64,000 nt of DNA from Microstegium vimineum (GCA_022036555.1 CM039125.1:49252110-49316109), one strand, 5' to 3'. Counted from the first letter of the stretch, positions 1 through 11,370 are shown. Numbers and translations are program-made. Notes: generated by a model not told the origin, from the letters alone.

Positions 1-195
1 AATTGGGTTGAAATTGAATTTATTTATCTTCCTTAGTATTATTTTTCAAATCCTTATTTCTAGATATTTTCACGTAAAAATATGTTGTCTTTTAAAATAA
101 AATGCATAATAGGATATACCACATAAAAAAGGAAGGGCGAGGTAGACCCTGGTGGGGTCGGCTGACCCCACCATAGGTCAGATGACAAGGGCCCA
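1..195. other. Left edge, no gene seen
   Basis: AT-rich sequence followed by a short GC-rich palindromic stretch (about 148-172) just before the LTR-like start. No coding feature is supported; it may be the interior or flank of the neighbouring element. Confidence 0.3.
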
Positions 196-3100
196 TGTAA
201 CACCCCAGGTGTTAATTTCCAGATAATCAAAATTAACTTCTCTTTTAAACTTTTTTTTTGGGATAAAACCCTATTTCAATCTCTAAATGTCTCCAAAATT
301 TAACTCAAGTCTTATGTTGATTTGGATTCTCAATATTTTTCTAAGTCTAAAAACTGCAGTGAGTTGCCTTCTTGTGGTGATTTTCTTGTGCGGTTTCATA
401 TGGTAACTCTTTTGGATTCTTTAATCGGAGTGAAGTTCTATTCATGATAAAAGCAATGCAACAAGTTTCACCGAATTTGAAGCTCATTTGTATCTTTAAA
501 TTTGAATTCTAAAATAGCAAAAATTAACTTTTTCTCGGTTTTGTTGAATTCCGAATTTTCAGTTTTAAATACCAACTTTGGGTGTTAATATTTATCAAAC
601 CATTTGAAATATGTCAAAATTAGTTTTGCTATGTTGTTATACTTTTGTTGATCTTTCTAACGGTGCTTTTGGTTATTTAATTGATTTACGGTTTCAGATT
701 TGGAAAGGATTTAAGTGAGTGGCAATCTTGTAATAATTTCTAAAAATCCGAGCTTTTTCATGGGGGCAGAATGACCATCGCCACCTGCCCCCGTGCGTGT
801 CGGGCTCCCCTTCCCATCGCCTCCTCCCTCCGACACCTGCCTGGTGCCATGGCAGGGGAAGAGGACCGGCCTCCTTCCCTGGTCTCTGCTCTCCCTCCCT
901 CTCAATCTCAATCTCTCATTCCTTCTCCCTCTCTTGGTTTCCCCTCGGCACGAAGGCCGAGGCAGGCCGACGCCGGCCCCCCTGCTCGCCCAGCTCCTCC
1001 ACCGCCCCCTCCTGCTCCTCCATCCACTCCTCCCTTCCTCCTTGTGCTGCTACAATGGACATCCATCCCTCCCTCTCTATTGATTCTACTCTCTCCATTC
1101 TCACTTTGGGTGTCTCCATTAAATCAATCATAAGAACAACTGCTCTAATCCTTCATCCCCATGAAAAATCTCCCTCAAATCAAAAATATAGGTATGGTTT
1201 GGTAAGGGATAATTTTTATTGGATTTTTATACATATATTTCATGACTCATAGATTTGCAAATAAGAGTTTATTTGTTTTCTTGATAAGTTAGGGTTCCTA
1301 TTGCATAAGAAAAATCTCGTAATTATTTTTCTCAGATTTTTGTTGATCTTTGAAAATTCGTAATAATTCACAGAAAAATCGTATGAATGTGTTTTTGGAC
1401 TTTTTGGAATCCTCATGAAGTTTTCGATGCAGTAGATCCATAATATGTGGTGGTTTAGTTCATATATGTTGCGGTAAAAATCATTTTGTGCAAGCATGTC
1501 AATTCTGTTAACATGTTTTTGTTATTTTCGTAGGCACTGTTATACTTGTCAAATAATTCTGAAATTTTTATGGGATGATTGAAAGTTTATGCTTGATGTC
1601 TGGTTAACATTTCATGATTTTATGTTTGATGGTTTTAGTGTTATGAAAATGGCAAAATGGTTGTGTCTCTGTTTAAGACTGCTATTGTGATGTTGTTAAA
1701 TAATTTATTTCATGGTCAATATGATGTTTTCTGTGGATAAGTTGAATACCAAAGTGATAGATAACCTTATGATTCAGCTACTGTTAAAATTTCATGGTCA
1801 TAGCTTTTATATTTTAGGAGTTATGAATTTTATAAGTTGTATTGTGAATCTGTTTACTCTCTGGACAGAGCTGATAAGATTGAGTTGTTTGAGCAATTTA
1901 CTTTTAGATTCATGCTTTGGCACTGTGGAAACATTTGAATTAAATTTCTTAATCTTTCCAAATTATTAAGATTAATATTTTTAGGTGTTGTACATCTCAT
2001 GTTATAGCTGTTTAAAGTTGAGTGCAGAATCTGTCTTGTTGATTGAGTTGTTTGCAATAAAACTTTTGTATTTTTCATAGAGGCTTATATACTTGCTTAA
2101 ATGACATGAAATTGATACAGTAGACTAATGGAAGCATGTGTAGGCCTTTGTAAGGTTGGTAAATTTTGTTGTGCATGTTTGATATATGTTCATAATTACA
2201 CCTAGTTATCTAAATAAATTAAGAAAGTGTATGTAAATATTTTATTTAGCAATGGACACTATGTTTTCTAGTGTTCATTAGTCATGTTTGACATGTTGGT
2301 AAAGTTGGTTTTGTCCAATTATGTGTTTACAACATAAGTTAACTTTTATTTATTGTAATTGCTAGTTTCTGGACAGGTTTGAGGACAATATAAATTACCC
2401 CTTGTTAATTTTGTTCTTTGAGAATCTTGTGAATACCAAAGTTGTATGATGTATGCATGTTTTAAGTTGGGAATCAGAGATGGCTGCTCTCTGTTTTTCA
2501 AGAACAGATTTTGTAACTTTGTAATTTTGACTTATTTAACTTGTGAATCATGATGTTCTAGTATGAAATGAAATGTAGATAATTTCATAAGCTTTCCAGA
2601 ATGTCTTGTTGCAAGTCCTTTGGATTTGTAAAACTCTAGATATGATTGAAATGATGACTGTTGTCTTGCTGTCCAAAAAAAACTACATGCATAGTTTAAT
2701 GGTTCTATTCTATCTTGGTTGTTTAATCTAATGATTAACTCTTGGTTAATGAATGCTTGCTAAGTATTAAGCTAAGTTCAATTGTGTGTTATGCTTTAGA
2801 TTCTTGTTATATCTAAATATTATGTTTAGTAAGGTTAGTTAATCAACTATGAATATCTATGCTTTGTATAATGTTGTGATGTCTTGTGTGCTTTAAATCG
2901 TCTTGTTTGACTAAACTTATTAGTTAATCTTGATTGCTCTCTACTTGACATAACTTGAATCAAATCAACCTGATTGTGTTATGTTTGAAGTTCTTAACAT
3001 GTCTAACCTTTATTCTTAATAATATTGTGTAAATAACTAAAAATGTTTTGTCATGTTTTATCTTAGATTACTATTCTGCGCATTCATACATTTGCATCTT

Positions 3101-4645
3101 TACATCTCATTAAGAAACGATAGATCCGTGGGATAAGGTTAATATCAAACCAGAAGACGGTGATTGGTGGATCTTATTGGTGATGCATTGATGAATAAGT
3201 CCAGAAGATGGATAATCTTGGAATTCTTTGTGGATCAATGATACTTGCCAAGCGAGTATTATCTAACAAGCACTGACAAGTGTTCTTATCCAGGCAAGCT
3301 CTGGTGCATTCAAACCCTACCTTATATTTAAAAGCTTTTATTTAAATACACTTATGGTTAATTATTGCATGGTTACTTTTCAAATAAATTCCTACTTGAT
3401 GCATAGCCTTACCTTGAATTATTTATTTCTGTAACTTGATGCCGTTTTAAAAATACGAATGATGCTTTATGTTGCTTAGCAATGCTTGGACCGATAGAGT
3501 CAGATGATTTCCTGTCATCTGCGAGAATATGTGATAACATGATTGCTTCGGCAATGGTTCTGGTTTTGAGAAGAATAGCGGATTGCTGCGGCAAATGGCT
3601 ATGTCTTAAAAAGGAAATGGTGGATGTTGGAAGTAATAATTGGGGACCGGGTGGACACGGTGTTTGGGAGCCATCAGATGTGGATATCTGGTGAGCGGGT
3701 TCTTTCCGCTTGTGTCATTAGGAACCGTCCGCTGACCTTGATATTGAGCGAGACTTTGGAGTACTGATCATATACTCAGGGAAGCTGGACTCTAGCTAAT
3801 CTAGTCTTAAGAACGATTAACCCGCACTGGGAGTGGAGAGATGGCGAGAGTAGTGTGTACCCTCCAAGTTAGCGAACTAGATGGAGGTGTACTGTGCTCT
3901 CGGGTGGCGGAACCCCGGTCTTGACTGAAGGATCTAGGGAAAAGTAGTCATATGCGTGCTTTAGTGTTGTATATGTCGTGTGATTGGGAAGCCCCAGCTG
4001 GGTTTAATCGATTCGAATCATCGTGCTCCTCGGATATGGAGACTCGACTCTTTCTTTTTCAGCGTACTATTAAACTTAAACTGGATACTTGATGGTTCCT
4101 TTTTGAGATGGTTGTTGCCTCCTTATCGATCAAAACATTCAGATCGGTACTTGAGTAACTTTTATGAGAACTAAATCAATTTCAATTTTTTTATAAATGC
4201 TCATTTATGCAAAACATTTGATTTTTGTAAAACCCTACCTTGATTCCTATGACTTGCATATCTTTTGTCCACCAAATATTTTTATTTGTCGGATAAGTCT
4301 TGTTGAGTACTCCCGTACTCAGGGTTTGTTAACCCTTGTTGCAGATGATGTTCCTAGAGCGGTGGGTACAACTTCGTGTTGTATGACCGCCGTTGTTGTC
4401 GTTGAAGATCAGTTCTGGTATAACTCTTGGGCAGAGTACCTGATTTGATCATCTTATAATCCTTACCACTTGGCTTGATGTAGTAATGGCACATATGTTA
4501 TATTTCTAAACTAATGATTTGTAATATGACTTATGTCTTCCGTTACTTTGATGTAAATTAAATTTTTGTATTACTTCTGCAATGATTATAATGAGGATCC
4601 TGCTCGGAAAGAGGTGGATAACCCGTTGCAAAACGGCGACACCTA
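196..4645 (+). mobile_element. Probable gypsy-type long LTR or LTR-derived remnant
   Basis: The stretch opens with TGTAACACCCCAGG at 196, a start typical of long LTRs of grass Ty3/gypsy (Tekay-like) elements. It has a pyrimidine-rich segment around 890-1060, a long AT-rich body, and near the end a GTTGAGTACTCCCGTACTCAGG-like motif (4312 onward) that I associate with such LTRs. No open reading frame resembles a protein. I did not find a clean CA end or target duplication, so this may be a solo LTR, a truncated LTR or a non-autonomous element. The right boundary is approximate. Family assignment is from general recognition, not alignment. Confidence 0.4.
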
Positions 4646-4726
4646 ACGGATCAATTAAGACTTGGATCATTTGTTGGGATTAAGTCGGTTGGACGTTAAT
4701 CCTGAAAAGTGGGCCGTGTTCCCACG

Positions 4727-5222
4727 TAAGGATGGCAACGGGTCGGTTTTGGTTCGGATATCCGCGGGTTTCGGGTCCAGCGGTTTTGGTTTTGGTGGTA
4801 GTTTTTCGCCCACTGTTTTCGGGTTCGGGGCCCTGAAACCGATCGGGTTCGGTTTCGGGTTTGGTTTTCCACCCGTGGATATCCAATGGATATCCGAAAT
4901 AAATCATTTGGAATTAAAATTCATATTTTATAATATGCTAATAATAATTTGTTTACTTAGATTATTAAATTTATTCAAAGTTAACTCATGAAAATATTTA
5001 TTATTTGTTGTCTCTTGTTTATACATGTGAAATGTGTATATATATCCCCGGGTTTCGGGTATCCATTCGGGTTTCGGGTATCCGTTTGGGTTTTGGGTAT
5101 CCACGGGTTTGGTTTTGGTGATGAATTTCCACCCGAATCGGTTTCGGTTTTGGTTTCGGGTTTCGACTTCGGGTTTCGGTTTTGGGTGCACGGAGACTCC
5201 ACCCGACCCGTTGCCATCCTTA
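4727..5222. mobile_element. Non-autonomous hAT element (MITE) with perfect 20-bp TIRs
   Basis: The ends are perfect inverted repeats: TAAGGATGGCAACGGGTCGG at 4727-4746 and its complement at 5203-5222. The flanks carry an 8-bp near-identical duplication, TTCCCACG (4719-4726) and CTCCCACG (5223-5230), the size expected of hAT transposition. The 496-bp interior has no transposase. It is built from GGGTTTCGGG/GGTATCC-like runs that read as Gly-Phe-rich peptides, which is low-complexity coding illusion. The sequence just after the element (5347-5550) is not recognisable. Confidence 0.85.
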
Positions 5223-5230
5223 CTCCCACG

Positions 5231-6076
5231 TGGTGCACGATCCTTTTTCTCTGTTTTTTTTCGCGAATACAAATCGTTCCTTTCTGTTTTTTAACTCGAC
5301 ACCTTTATGGAAAAGTCCGTTAACCTTTCTAGAAAGGTTATGACCCTTGACCCCTATAAAAAAGAGGCCTCTTGTAAAATTCGGACCCATCCCAAAGTTT
5401 TTTATCTCCTCTTTACAAAACCTCTTGAGAGCTCTTCCCTTCCGACCGCAAATGGTTGCAAAATACAGGAAGCAGATTATTCCGTTTGGAGTTGATTTAA
5501 GTAAGTTTGAGGGCAGAGAAGAAGCTTTAGCTATGAGCCTATGACCATAACACCTCTCCAAAAGAGTTAGTGACAACTCCAGCTAAGCCACCAAAGAACC
5601 CAAATTATAAGGAGTTGACCAATCCGTACCATGGTCGACCAAATCTCCCTAGTAGAACATCTACGCTTGATGCATGCTCATTCAACAACTCATCAAGCTC
5701 TCCAACGATGCAGAAGTAGGCCGGAGAGAAACATGTGTTCGATCTGTTGGAACTCAAGCCTATCACCGCTAGCAAGGAGATTGATGTTCTTCCTCCTAAA
5801 AAGGGTGAAACCTTGGTTGCTGTTGCTACAACTAAGGATGGAGAAGTTGCCTACGCCAAATATTGCCAAGTGAAGCCTAGAGTAACCATCATCAATTCAT
5901 CAGGGCAAATTCATGTCCAACCAAAGCCACCTGCTAATAAGGAGGAGAAGAAGATGGTGCCTCAACCTGCCGCACTCCAAGAGAAGCGCAAGAGGATCAC
6001 TGTTGGAGTGGTTCATAGGAAAATTAACGATCTTCTCAAGATGAGACCAATACCAAATTACCAACCCCTGGAATAA
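5231..6076 (+). other. Unrecognised stretch with a 113-residue open frame
   Basis: An open frame runs from 5735 to 6076 and gives a Lys/Pro-rich peptide (starting MFDLLELKPITASK, with KKGETLVAVATTKDGEVAYA). Another frame is open at 5347-5544. The composition is gene-like rather than simple repeat, and the segments look like pieces of one degraded reading frame, possibly of a retroelement. I do not recognise the family and assign no function. Confidence 0.25.
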
Positions 6077-6429
6077 CGATTAGACATTCCCTTGAGTAAC
6101 GATTAGATAGTGAGGAGGGGGTGACACGGCTGTAAAATTGTCATCAGGTAGGAGCGGAAAAAAATACATTTGCACTCAAAATAAATATCTTGCTTTTCCG
6201 AAGAAAATCTATCTAGATACGTAGAAAATAGTATCAATCTATAAACAAGTTTGTTATATAATATATTTTAGAATCAATGTGACTCTTATTTCTTATTACG
6301 CATTATAAATACTAGTATTCTTTTTTATTTGATTTTAAATTAAAAATTTGGCTTCTATAAAACATATTTTTTTATGTTGGAATAGAAAAATTATTAAAAA
6401 GTGTTATAAAGTTAGTGCTTTTTATAGAT

Positions 6430-6715
6430 TTGATTAGATGAACGCGGTTTTTTTTTCTCTTAAATGCATGTGCCCTCATCACACGTATCTCAATGCGAAT
6501 CCAATGATGCATATGCTCAAGGGCATCAATACAATTTTTTTTTGCTCTTAAGAATATGTGCAATCATCACATGTACAGTTGGATTCGCATTAAGATATGT
6601 ACACACATATCTCAACACAGATTTACATTGAGATATGTGTGTGCACGTATCTCAATGTAGATTCAACTGTGCATATGATGAGCATATGCCCTCATGGGTA
6701 TCATTAACTGTACCT
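6430..6715. repeat. Degenerate foldback MITE, GAGGGCATGTGC family
   Basis: The segment carries repeated inverted motifs such as GAGATATGTGTG / CACACATATCTC and ends near 6715 with GCCCTCATGGGTATCATTAACTGTACC. The complement of that end resembles the ends of repeats at 40360-40590 and 44404-44480, so all three belong to one dispersed MITE family. No coding content. Left boundary uncertain. Confidence 0.5.
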
Positions 6716-6826
6716 TGATTATATATAGCTTTAGAGTGGAAATAACTCTGTTAGTAGTACGTGTGGGAACAAGAAAGCAGTCTAGAGATAGAGCTCCTAT
6801 ATATATAATATAAGGAGGAAAATAAC

Positions 6827-6968
6827 GAGGACGCTTGGGTGCCCCGCGTCTTCGTCCTGGCCGACGAGGCGTCCGGCAACGGGCACATCGGGTCGTCATC
6901 GGTGGTGGACCAGGCGGTGTTCGTTCGGCACCGTGGACATGGCTGACGCTGACGGCAGCGCCAAGTGA
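6827..6968 (+). pseudogene. LEA-like gene fragment, copy A
   Basis: The frame begins EDAWVPRVFVLADEASGNGH and continues through VVDQAVFVRH. It is a shortened version of the C-terminal half of the LEA-like copy at 8.5-9.0 kb, lacking the DQETG part and reading into a stop before the GSAK-type tail. The DNA similarity extends to the terminal GCGCCAAGTGA (6958-6968). The copies share EDAWVP, VDQAVF or LDQAVF and the Ala/Ser-rich tail. Truncated with internal deletions, so non-functional. Confidence 0.6.
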
Positions 6969-6999
6969 TCGAGCGCGGTGACCACGTGGCTTTTCTTTG

Positions 7000-7642
7000 C
7001 CGTTGTCCTCTCCTCGGAAGCTCAGAAGCTCCGTACGTCCGAACGTATGCTCATGCCGCTAATAAGGAGCTCGTGGTCGGATCTGAGAGGGAGAGAGATG
7101 AAGCTCAACTACAACGAATGGATCTCGAAGACGAGATAGAGATAAGCCATGACAACAAAAAGGAAAAAAAGTTGCTTGCTTGTACTGTACCGTTCAGCAC
7201 GCAGATCTGGTGGAAGTGAAGGTTGTTGGTCTTCAAGTGCATGGCGATGGGTGAGGTGGAGGACGCAGGGTCCGGCGTACCACAGTCTGCCTCCCTTAAC
7301 AGAAAGAGAGGACGCGGGCATGTGATCGAGCACCAGATCCGGAGAGGACGCGAGCATGTGAGCACCGACACGTACAACCTCGGCTCGTGTCGACGCCTCT
7401 GGGTTGATGCTCTGAAGGTGAAGGGGTGGCGCTGCACTCACCAGACGGCCGGAGGGGTGGGAGAGAGACGCCGGAGGGTGTGGGCTGGCGGGCGCCGCGT
7501 CGGATAGGTGAGGAGAATCGATTTACCGCAGCGGACAAAAATGTCCGACATAGTAAATAAAAAATACCCGCTTTTCCGCAGCGGATAAAACTAGTGTCCG
7601 TCATGGAGGGAAACGCTGTGAAAGCTCGATTTTGACGTAGTG
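7000..7642. mobile_element. Right end of a CACTA-like element
   Basis: The segment 7513-7642 has blocks TTTACCGCAGCGGACAAAA and TTCCGCAGCGGATAAAA and finishes with GATTTTGACGTAGTG at 7642, the complement of CACTACGTCAAAATC. This matches the left terminus and subterminal repeats of the CACTA-like element at 36650-37527. No matching left end was found upstream, so the copy is probably truncated. The GC-rich part 7000-7500 contains open frames in several phases but no recognisable protein. Confidence 0.6.
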
Positions 7643-8440
7643 TATATACTTGTTTTTTTTAGAAATTTTAGGGGGCAGTTGTACCCCCATGCTCCTACTG
7701 TAGATCCGCTCGTCCCTTATTAAGTGTCGTTTATTAAGTGTCTCTTATTAAGTGAAGTGTCGTTTTGAGTTTCCGTGTCATAACTTTAAATAAATTTATA
7801 TAAAATATATGTGTAACATTTAGGTTTCCAAATAAATTTATTAAAAAACTAGATTAAAAAGATTTATCTAATGATATCAATTATGTATTATAAATATTAA
7901 CTGATTTTTATATAAAATCAATCTAAATTATTTGTTAGGAAATGAGAAAGATAATTATTTAGGGACAGAGAGTGTATTTCCTTGGGACAGTGTTGTCCTG
8001 AACCGTAGCCTGAACCTTTTACCCGTACGTGCTCACTCTGTCTCTCTCTTGTGTCCAATGATATCTTCCACCTGTCAGAAAGAAAGAAAAGAGGAACATG
8101 ATGAAGCAGAGCATATTTGCTGGAGACAGACAGGTGTCAGTCATCCTGGTGCTTTTGCTGTGTAGGCTGAATATTTTGAGATGCCCTACCGTGTCGCGTT
8201 GGATGACCGGAATATGTGCCTTGTCTACTTAGAGCAAGTGCAGTAATATCGTAATATCGCCCGCTAGCCGGCTGAATGAACTGTGACGTGGCAGGTAATT
8301 AATGTCACACCGATAGCAGTAGTTTTGCAGCAGCAAATGCACCCAATCAGCAGCTAGCATCGTAGCACAGCAACGAATGGCAGCACAGCGCACGCCCCAT
8401 CCGCCCACTTCAGCACAGTCGGCTTCGAGCCCACCATAAT
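7643..8440. other. Intergenic, no gene seen
   Basis: AT-rich, MITE-like sequence up to about 7960, then about 8230-8370 with GTAATATCG/GCAGCA motifs. No coding frame is recognisable and no target-site duplication was found. Confidence 0.3.
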
Positions 8441-8559
8441 ACTTGAAAACAAAAGTCTGGGGCCACCTATTCCAAACTCAAGCTTCCAGATGCCCTTCCT
8501 TCTCTGGTACTGGTAAGTGTAGAGAGAGCTCTCGTGGCCGCCGTCATCACCGGCCGCCA

Positions 8560-9013
8560 TGCGGCCGGCCATGGTGGGCTCGCCGCCGTTCTCTCCCCAT
8601 CGGGCTCGGCCTGCAGGTATGTAACAGCCACCTCTTCCAACACCGCGGCACAGGTGGAGGCGCGGCGCTGAACCGCAAGAACGTGGACGTGGTCTAGGAT
8701 GACCGCTCAGCGACGCTGCTCGCGGCAGACGTGGCCGAAGCCCTGCGCAGCGTGGACGCCGCCGGCGCCGAGGACGCGTGGGTGCCCGACCAGGAGACGG
8801 GTGTCTTCGTCCCGGCCGACGAGCGAGGCGTCCGGCGGAGACGGGACCGGGAACGAGAACGGGCACAACGCCGGGTCCGCGCCTCCGTCGTCATCGGTGC
8901 TGGACCAGGCGGTGTTCCTTCGCGAGAAGGACATGGAGGACGTCGAGAGGCCCGCCGTCGGTGGCACCGTGGACGATATGGCTGACGCCAGCGCCGGCGC
9001 CGGCGCCAAGTGA
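8560..9013 (+). pseudogene. LEA-like protein pseudogene, copy B
   Basis: The frame reads GTGGGAALNRKNVDVV, a stop at 8695-8697, then DDRSATLLAADVAEALRSVD and AEDAWVPDQETGVFVPADE. Near 8825 the coding sense moves to another frame that gives SSSVLDQAVFLREKDMEDVE and a tail DASAGAGAK ending at TGA 9011-9013. The WVPDQETGVFVPADE core resembles the WVPDPxTGYYRP block of small LEA_3-type (Lea5/SAG21-like) stress proteins. That family link is inference from one motif. An in-frame stop plus a frameshift make it a pseudogene. A second, shorter copy lies at 6827-6968. Confidence 0.55.
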
Positions 9014-9760
9014 ATACTAGTGCAGAGCAGAGCTCCATGAATTTGCATCACCGCGCACAGGGCATCATATCGGTGGCGGCGATACCGTGTCGGCGTTGGT
9101 TCTCGCCGGCGTACGCACCCATCTCTATCCATAATGTCAAAACACACATTGTCCAGTTCCTCCATACACTACGGGAGAACAGCGCGTTGCGGAGTGCCTG
9201 AAGCGCGGGCACTCGGCAACGAGCTCCCTTTGCCGAGTGCCGGGGCCAAGGTACTCAGCGTACGATTCTTCGCCGAGTGCCGCGGAAGTATCAGCACTCG
9301 GCAAAGAGAGGCACTCGGCGACGCCACCCTTTGCCGAGTGCAGCAGTCGATGAAGAATTATGTTCGGTAAAAAAAATAGCTTCCTAACGGTTGAACCAAA
9401 CCGCGCCGTCAAACTAAAAAAGAAATCGCCGAGAGCCGAGCAAAGCACTCGGCAACGAGCCTCCTTTGCCGAGTGCCTCGATTTTTTTTTTTGGATTTTT
9501 TGACCCAATTTTTTTTGAGGACTTACCACATTATTTAAAACTCAATGTTCAAATTTGGGGCAAGTTTGAATTTTTTTGCTATATATAGTTTATTTTTTTC
9601 GTTTCTTTGTATATTTTCAAATATTTCAAATTTGAACTGTAGGTACCTGGAATAATGAAATTTCGCCTTTCAAAAAATGATAGTCGTGATACTTGGTGTA
9701 TGTTGAAGCCGTATCCAGGAACCCACATGAAATATCGAGTATCTTGTAGAGGTAATATGG

Positions 9761-10125
9761 CGAGGTAATTGCGGGAAAAATGTTTTAAAATTATATAAAA
9801 TCCGAACAAAGTCCGAAAATCACGAAACTTGTATGGGTATCATGTTATTGCATGTGTAGGCGGTGGTAAAAAATTGAGAATGTTTCGAGCAAGTTGCGAT
9901 GTCGGATACTTAAAACCCACACATCTCCATCATATGCCTCCAAATGATCACATGTGGAAATGTCTAGGTTTTACACATCCGACGTCGCAACTTGCTCGAA
10001 ATCATCTTAAATTTTTACAACAACCTCCACATGCAATAACATGATGCCCAAACAAGTTTCGTGATTTTCGAACTTTGTTCGGATTTTATATAATTTTAAA
10101 ATAGTTTTCCCATAATTACCTCGTC
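9761..10125. repeat. Long inverted repeat (hairpin) inside the CACTA element
   Basis: The arms, about 9761-9935 and 9950-10125, are near reverse complements. For example CCGAACAAAGTCCGAAAATC in the left arm pairs with the GATTTTCGAACTTTGTTCGG region in the right, and GAGCAAGTTGCGA pairs with TCGCAACTTGCTC. Transcription would give a roughly 170-bp stem. It may be a nested foldback element. Confidence 0.75.
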
Positions 10126-10134
10126 ATGTTATTG

Positions 10135-10324
10135 AACATCCCTTTTGATAGCAGTGCTCTTTCTGAAGACACTTCTATACATGGAATACTTTTTTTTTTT
10201 GCTGAATATCCCCTGAAATCCGTTTGAGTTAACATCCCTTTTGATAGCAGTGCTCTTTCTGAAGACACTTCTATACATGGAATACTTTTTTTTTGCTGAA
10301 TATCCCCTGAAATCCGTTTGAGTT
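10135..10324. repeat. Direct tandem duplication, 96 + 94 bp
   Basis: The unit beginning AACATCCCTTTTGATAGCAG at 10135 is repeated almost perfectly from 10231; the main difference is the length of an internal T run. It lies just 5' of the captured LCB1 exons, apparently in intron-derived sequence. Confidence 0.85.
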
Positions 10325-10411
10325 ATCTGTGTATATTCATTACAAATATGCATGCAGTATGGATTGCATTCTGTATTCATATGGGATTTCTACAATTTTC
10401 AGTGTGATACC

Positions 10412-10634
10412 TGCCTTTTGTAAGAAAGGAGATATCATAGTCGCGTAAGTACCTTATTAAATACCTAGGTAGTTTTTTCCATTATTTTTTTCTTTCTCTT
10501 GATTGTTTCCTTGCTAAATTTGCACCAATACTTGTTGTTATTACAGTGACGAGGGTGTTCACTGGGCAGTGCAAAATGGTTTCCATTTATCAAGAAGCAC
10601 TAGGCGTGGCCTTGTGGAACATTATGGAGTTCCT
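10412..10634 (+). pseudogene. LCB1: Serine palmitoyltransferase subunit 1 (LCB1) fragment captured by CACTA
   Basis: Two exon-like pieces read SVIPAFCKKGDIIVA (about 10403-10446, followed by a GTAAGT donor) and, after a ..TTACAG acceptor, DEGVHWAVQNGFHLSRST then RRGLVEHYGVP (to about 10634, followed by GTGAGT). The first two blocks match the conserved PLP-fold region of plant LCB1, the subunit that with LCB2 condenses serine and palmitoyl-CoA in the ER to start sphingolipid synthesis. In the family the LSRST block and the GRSGRGLxEHxxVP block are separated by roughly 70 residues; here they are fused directly, so an internal deletion has occurred. The rest of the protein is absent. Intron-exon borders are retained, so the capture was at DNA level. 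Confidence 0.8.
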
Positions 10635-11370
10635 GTGAGTGATTTGTCTCAGCTTTCCTAAATGTTTCACTGTGATACTGAAATGGTGTAAAAGAAAAAA
10701 GAAACAAGTGTTATATTGGACAGTTTTCTGGGCACTCACCAATTGGTGCATATAATATGGATCTAGTACTTACTGGATTTCTTAAACAGTCTTTTCTTTT
10801 CTGAAACTCTCATGCTTGTGCAGATGGTGCATATAATATGGATCTAGTACTTACTGGATTGTGCTATAAGATTATTGTTTTCCTGCAGTCATGCTTGTTT
10901 TGCTTCCCATGGATAGTTCACGAGTATCTGTAGCTGTAGCTGAAAACCAAGTGCAAAGATTTTTTTTTTTAAAAAAAACAAACTGAATTTCGTTGCCTAG
11001 TGCCTCTTCCTGGCACTCGGCAAAGAATTTGTTATAAAAAAGAAAAACAATTTCTTTGTCGAGTGCCTTTCCCAGAAGCACTCGGCAACGATTTTTTTCC
11101 AAAAAAAGAAATTCCAATTTCTTTGCCGAGTGTTGCACTCGGCAAAGAAAAAAAAAGACGGCGTAGGCCGCCGGCGTTAAATCGTTGCCGAGTGTCGGTT
11201 TGGCACTCGGCGAAGCCGATCCGGCACTCGGCGACGCCGCCTTCGCCGGCTTCCGATTTGCCGGCGCCCCTTCGCCGAGTGCAATACTCGGTAAAAGCGT
11301 CGCCGAGTGCAATGAAATCTTTGCTGAGTACAAGGGGCACTCGGCGACGCGCCCGTCTGCTGTAGTGATA

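Larger units (their letters stand above)
9167..11367. mobile_element. Complete non-autonomous CACTA transposon
   Basis: The left end is CACTACGGGAGAACAGCGCG (9167) and the right end is the complement of CACTACAGCAGACGGGCGCG (ending 11367). Flanking trinucleotides are identical: ATA at 9164-9166 and ATA at 11368-11370. Subterminal zones (9200-9480 and 10990-11350) are packed with CACTCGGCAA / TTGCCGAGTGC motifs in both orientations, the binding-site arrays typical of CACTA elements. There is no transposase. The interior holds a large hairpin (9761-10125), a 96-bp tandem duplication and an LCB1 gene fragment. Mobility would depend on a transposase supplied elsewhere. Confidence 0.93.

Noticed and set aside
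1712..2078. Short frames inside the LTR-like AT-rich stretch
   Set aside because: Length is expected by chance in AT-rich DNA and there is no recognisable motif.
4740..5200. Telomere-like GGGTTT repeats, possible interstitial telomere
   Set aside because: The units are irregular (GGGTTTCGGG, GGTATCC), not tandem TTTAGGG, and lie inside a hAT element with defined ends.
8354..9165. Overlapping GC-rich frames on the minus strand over the LEA copy
   Set aside because: They are shadows; the plus-strand frame has the WVPDQETG and DQAVF motifs shared with the second copy.
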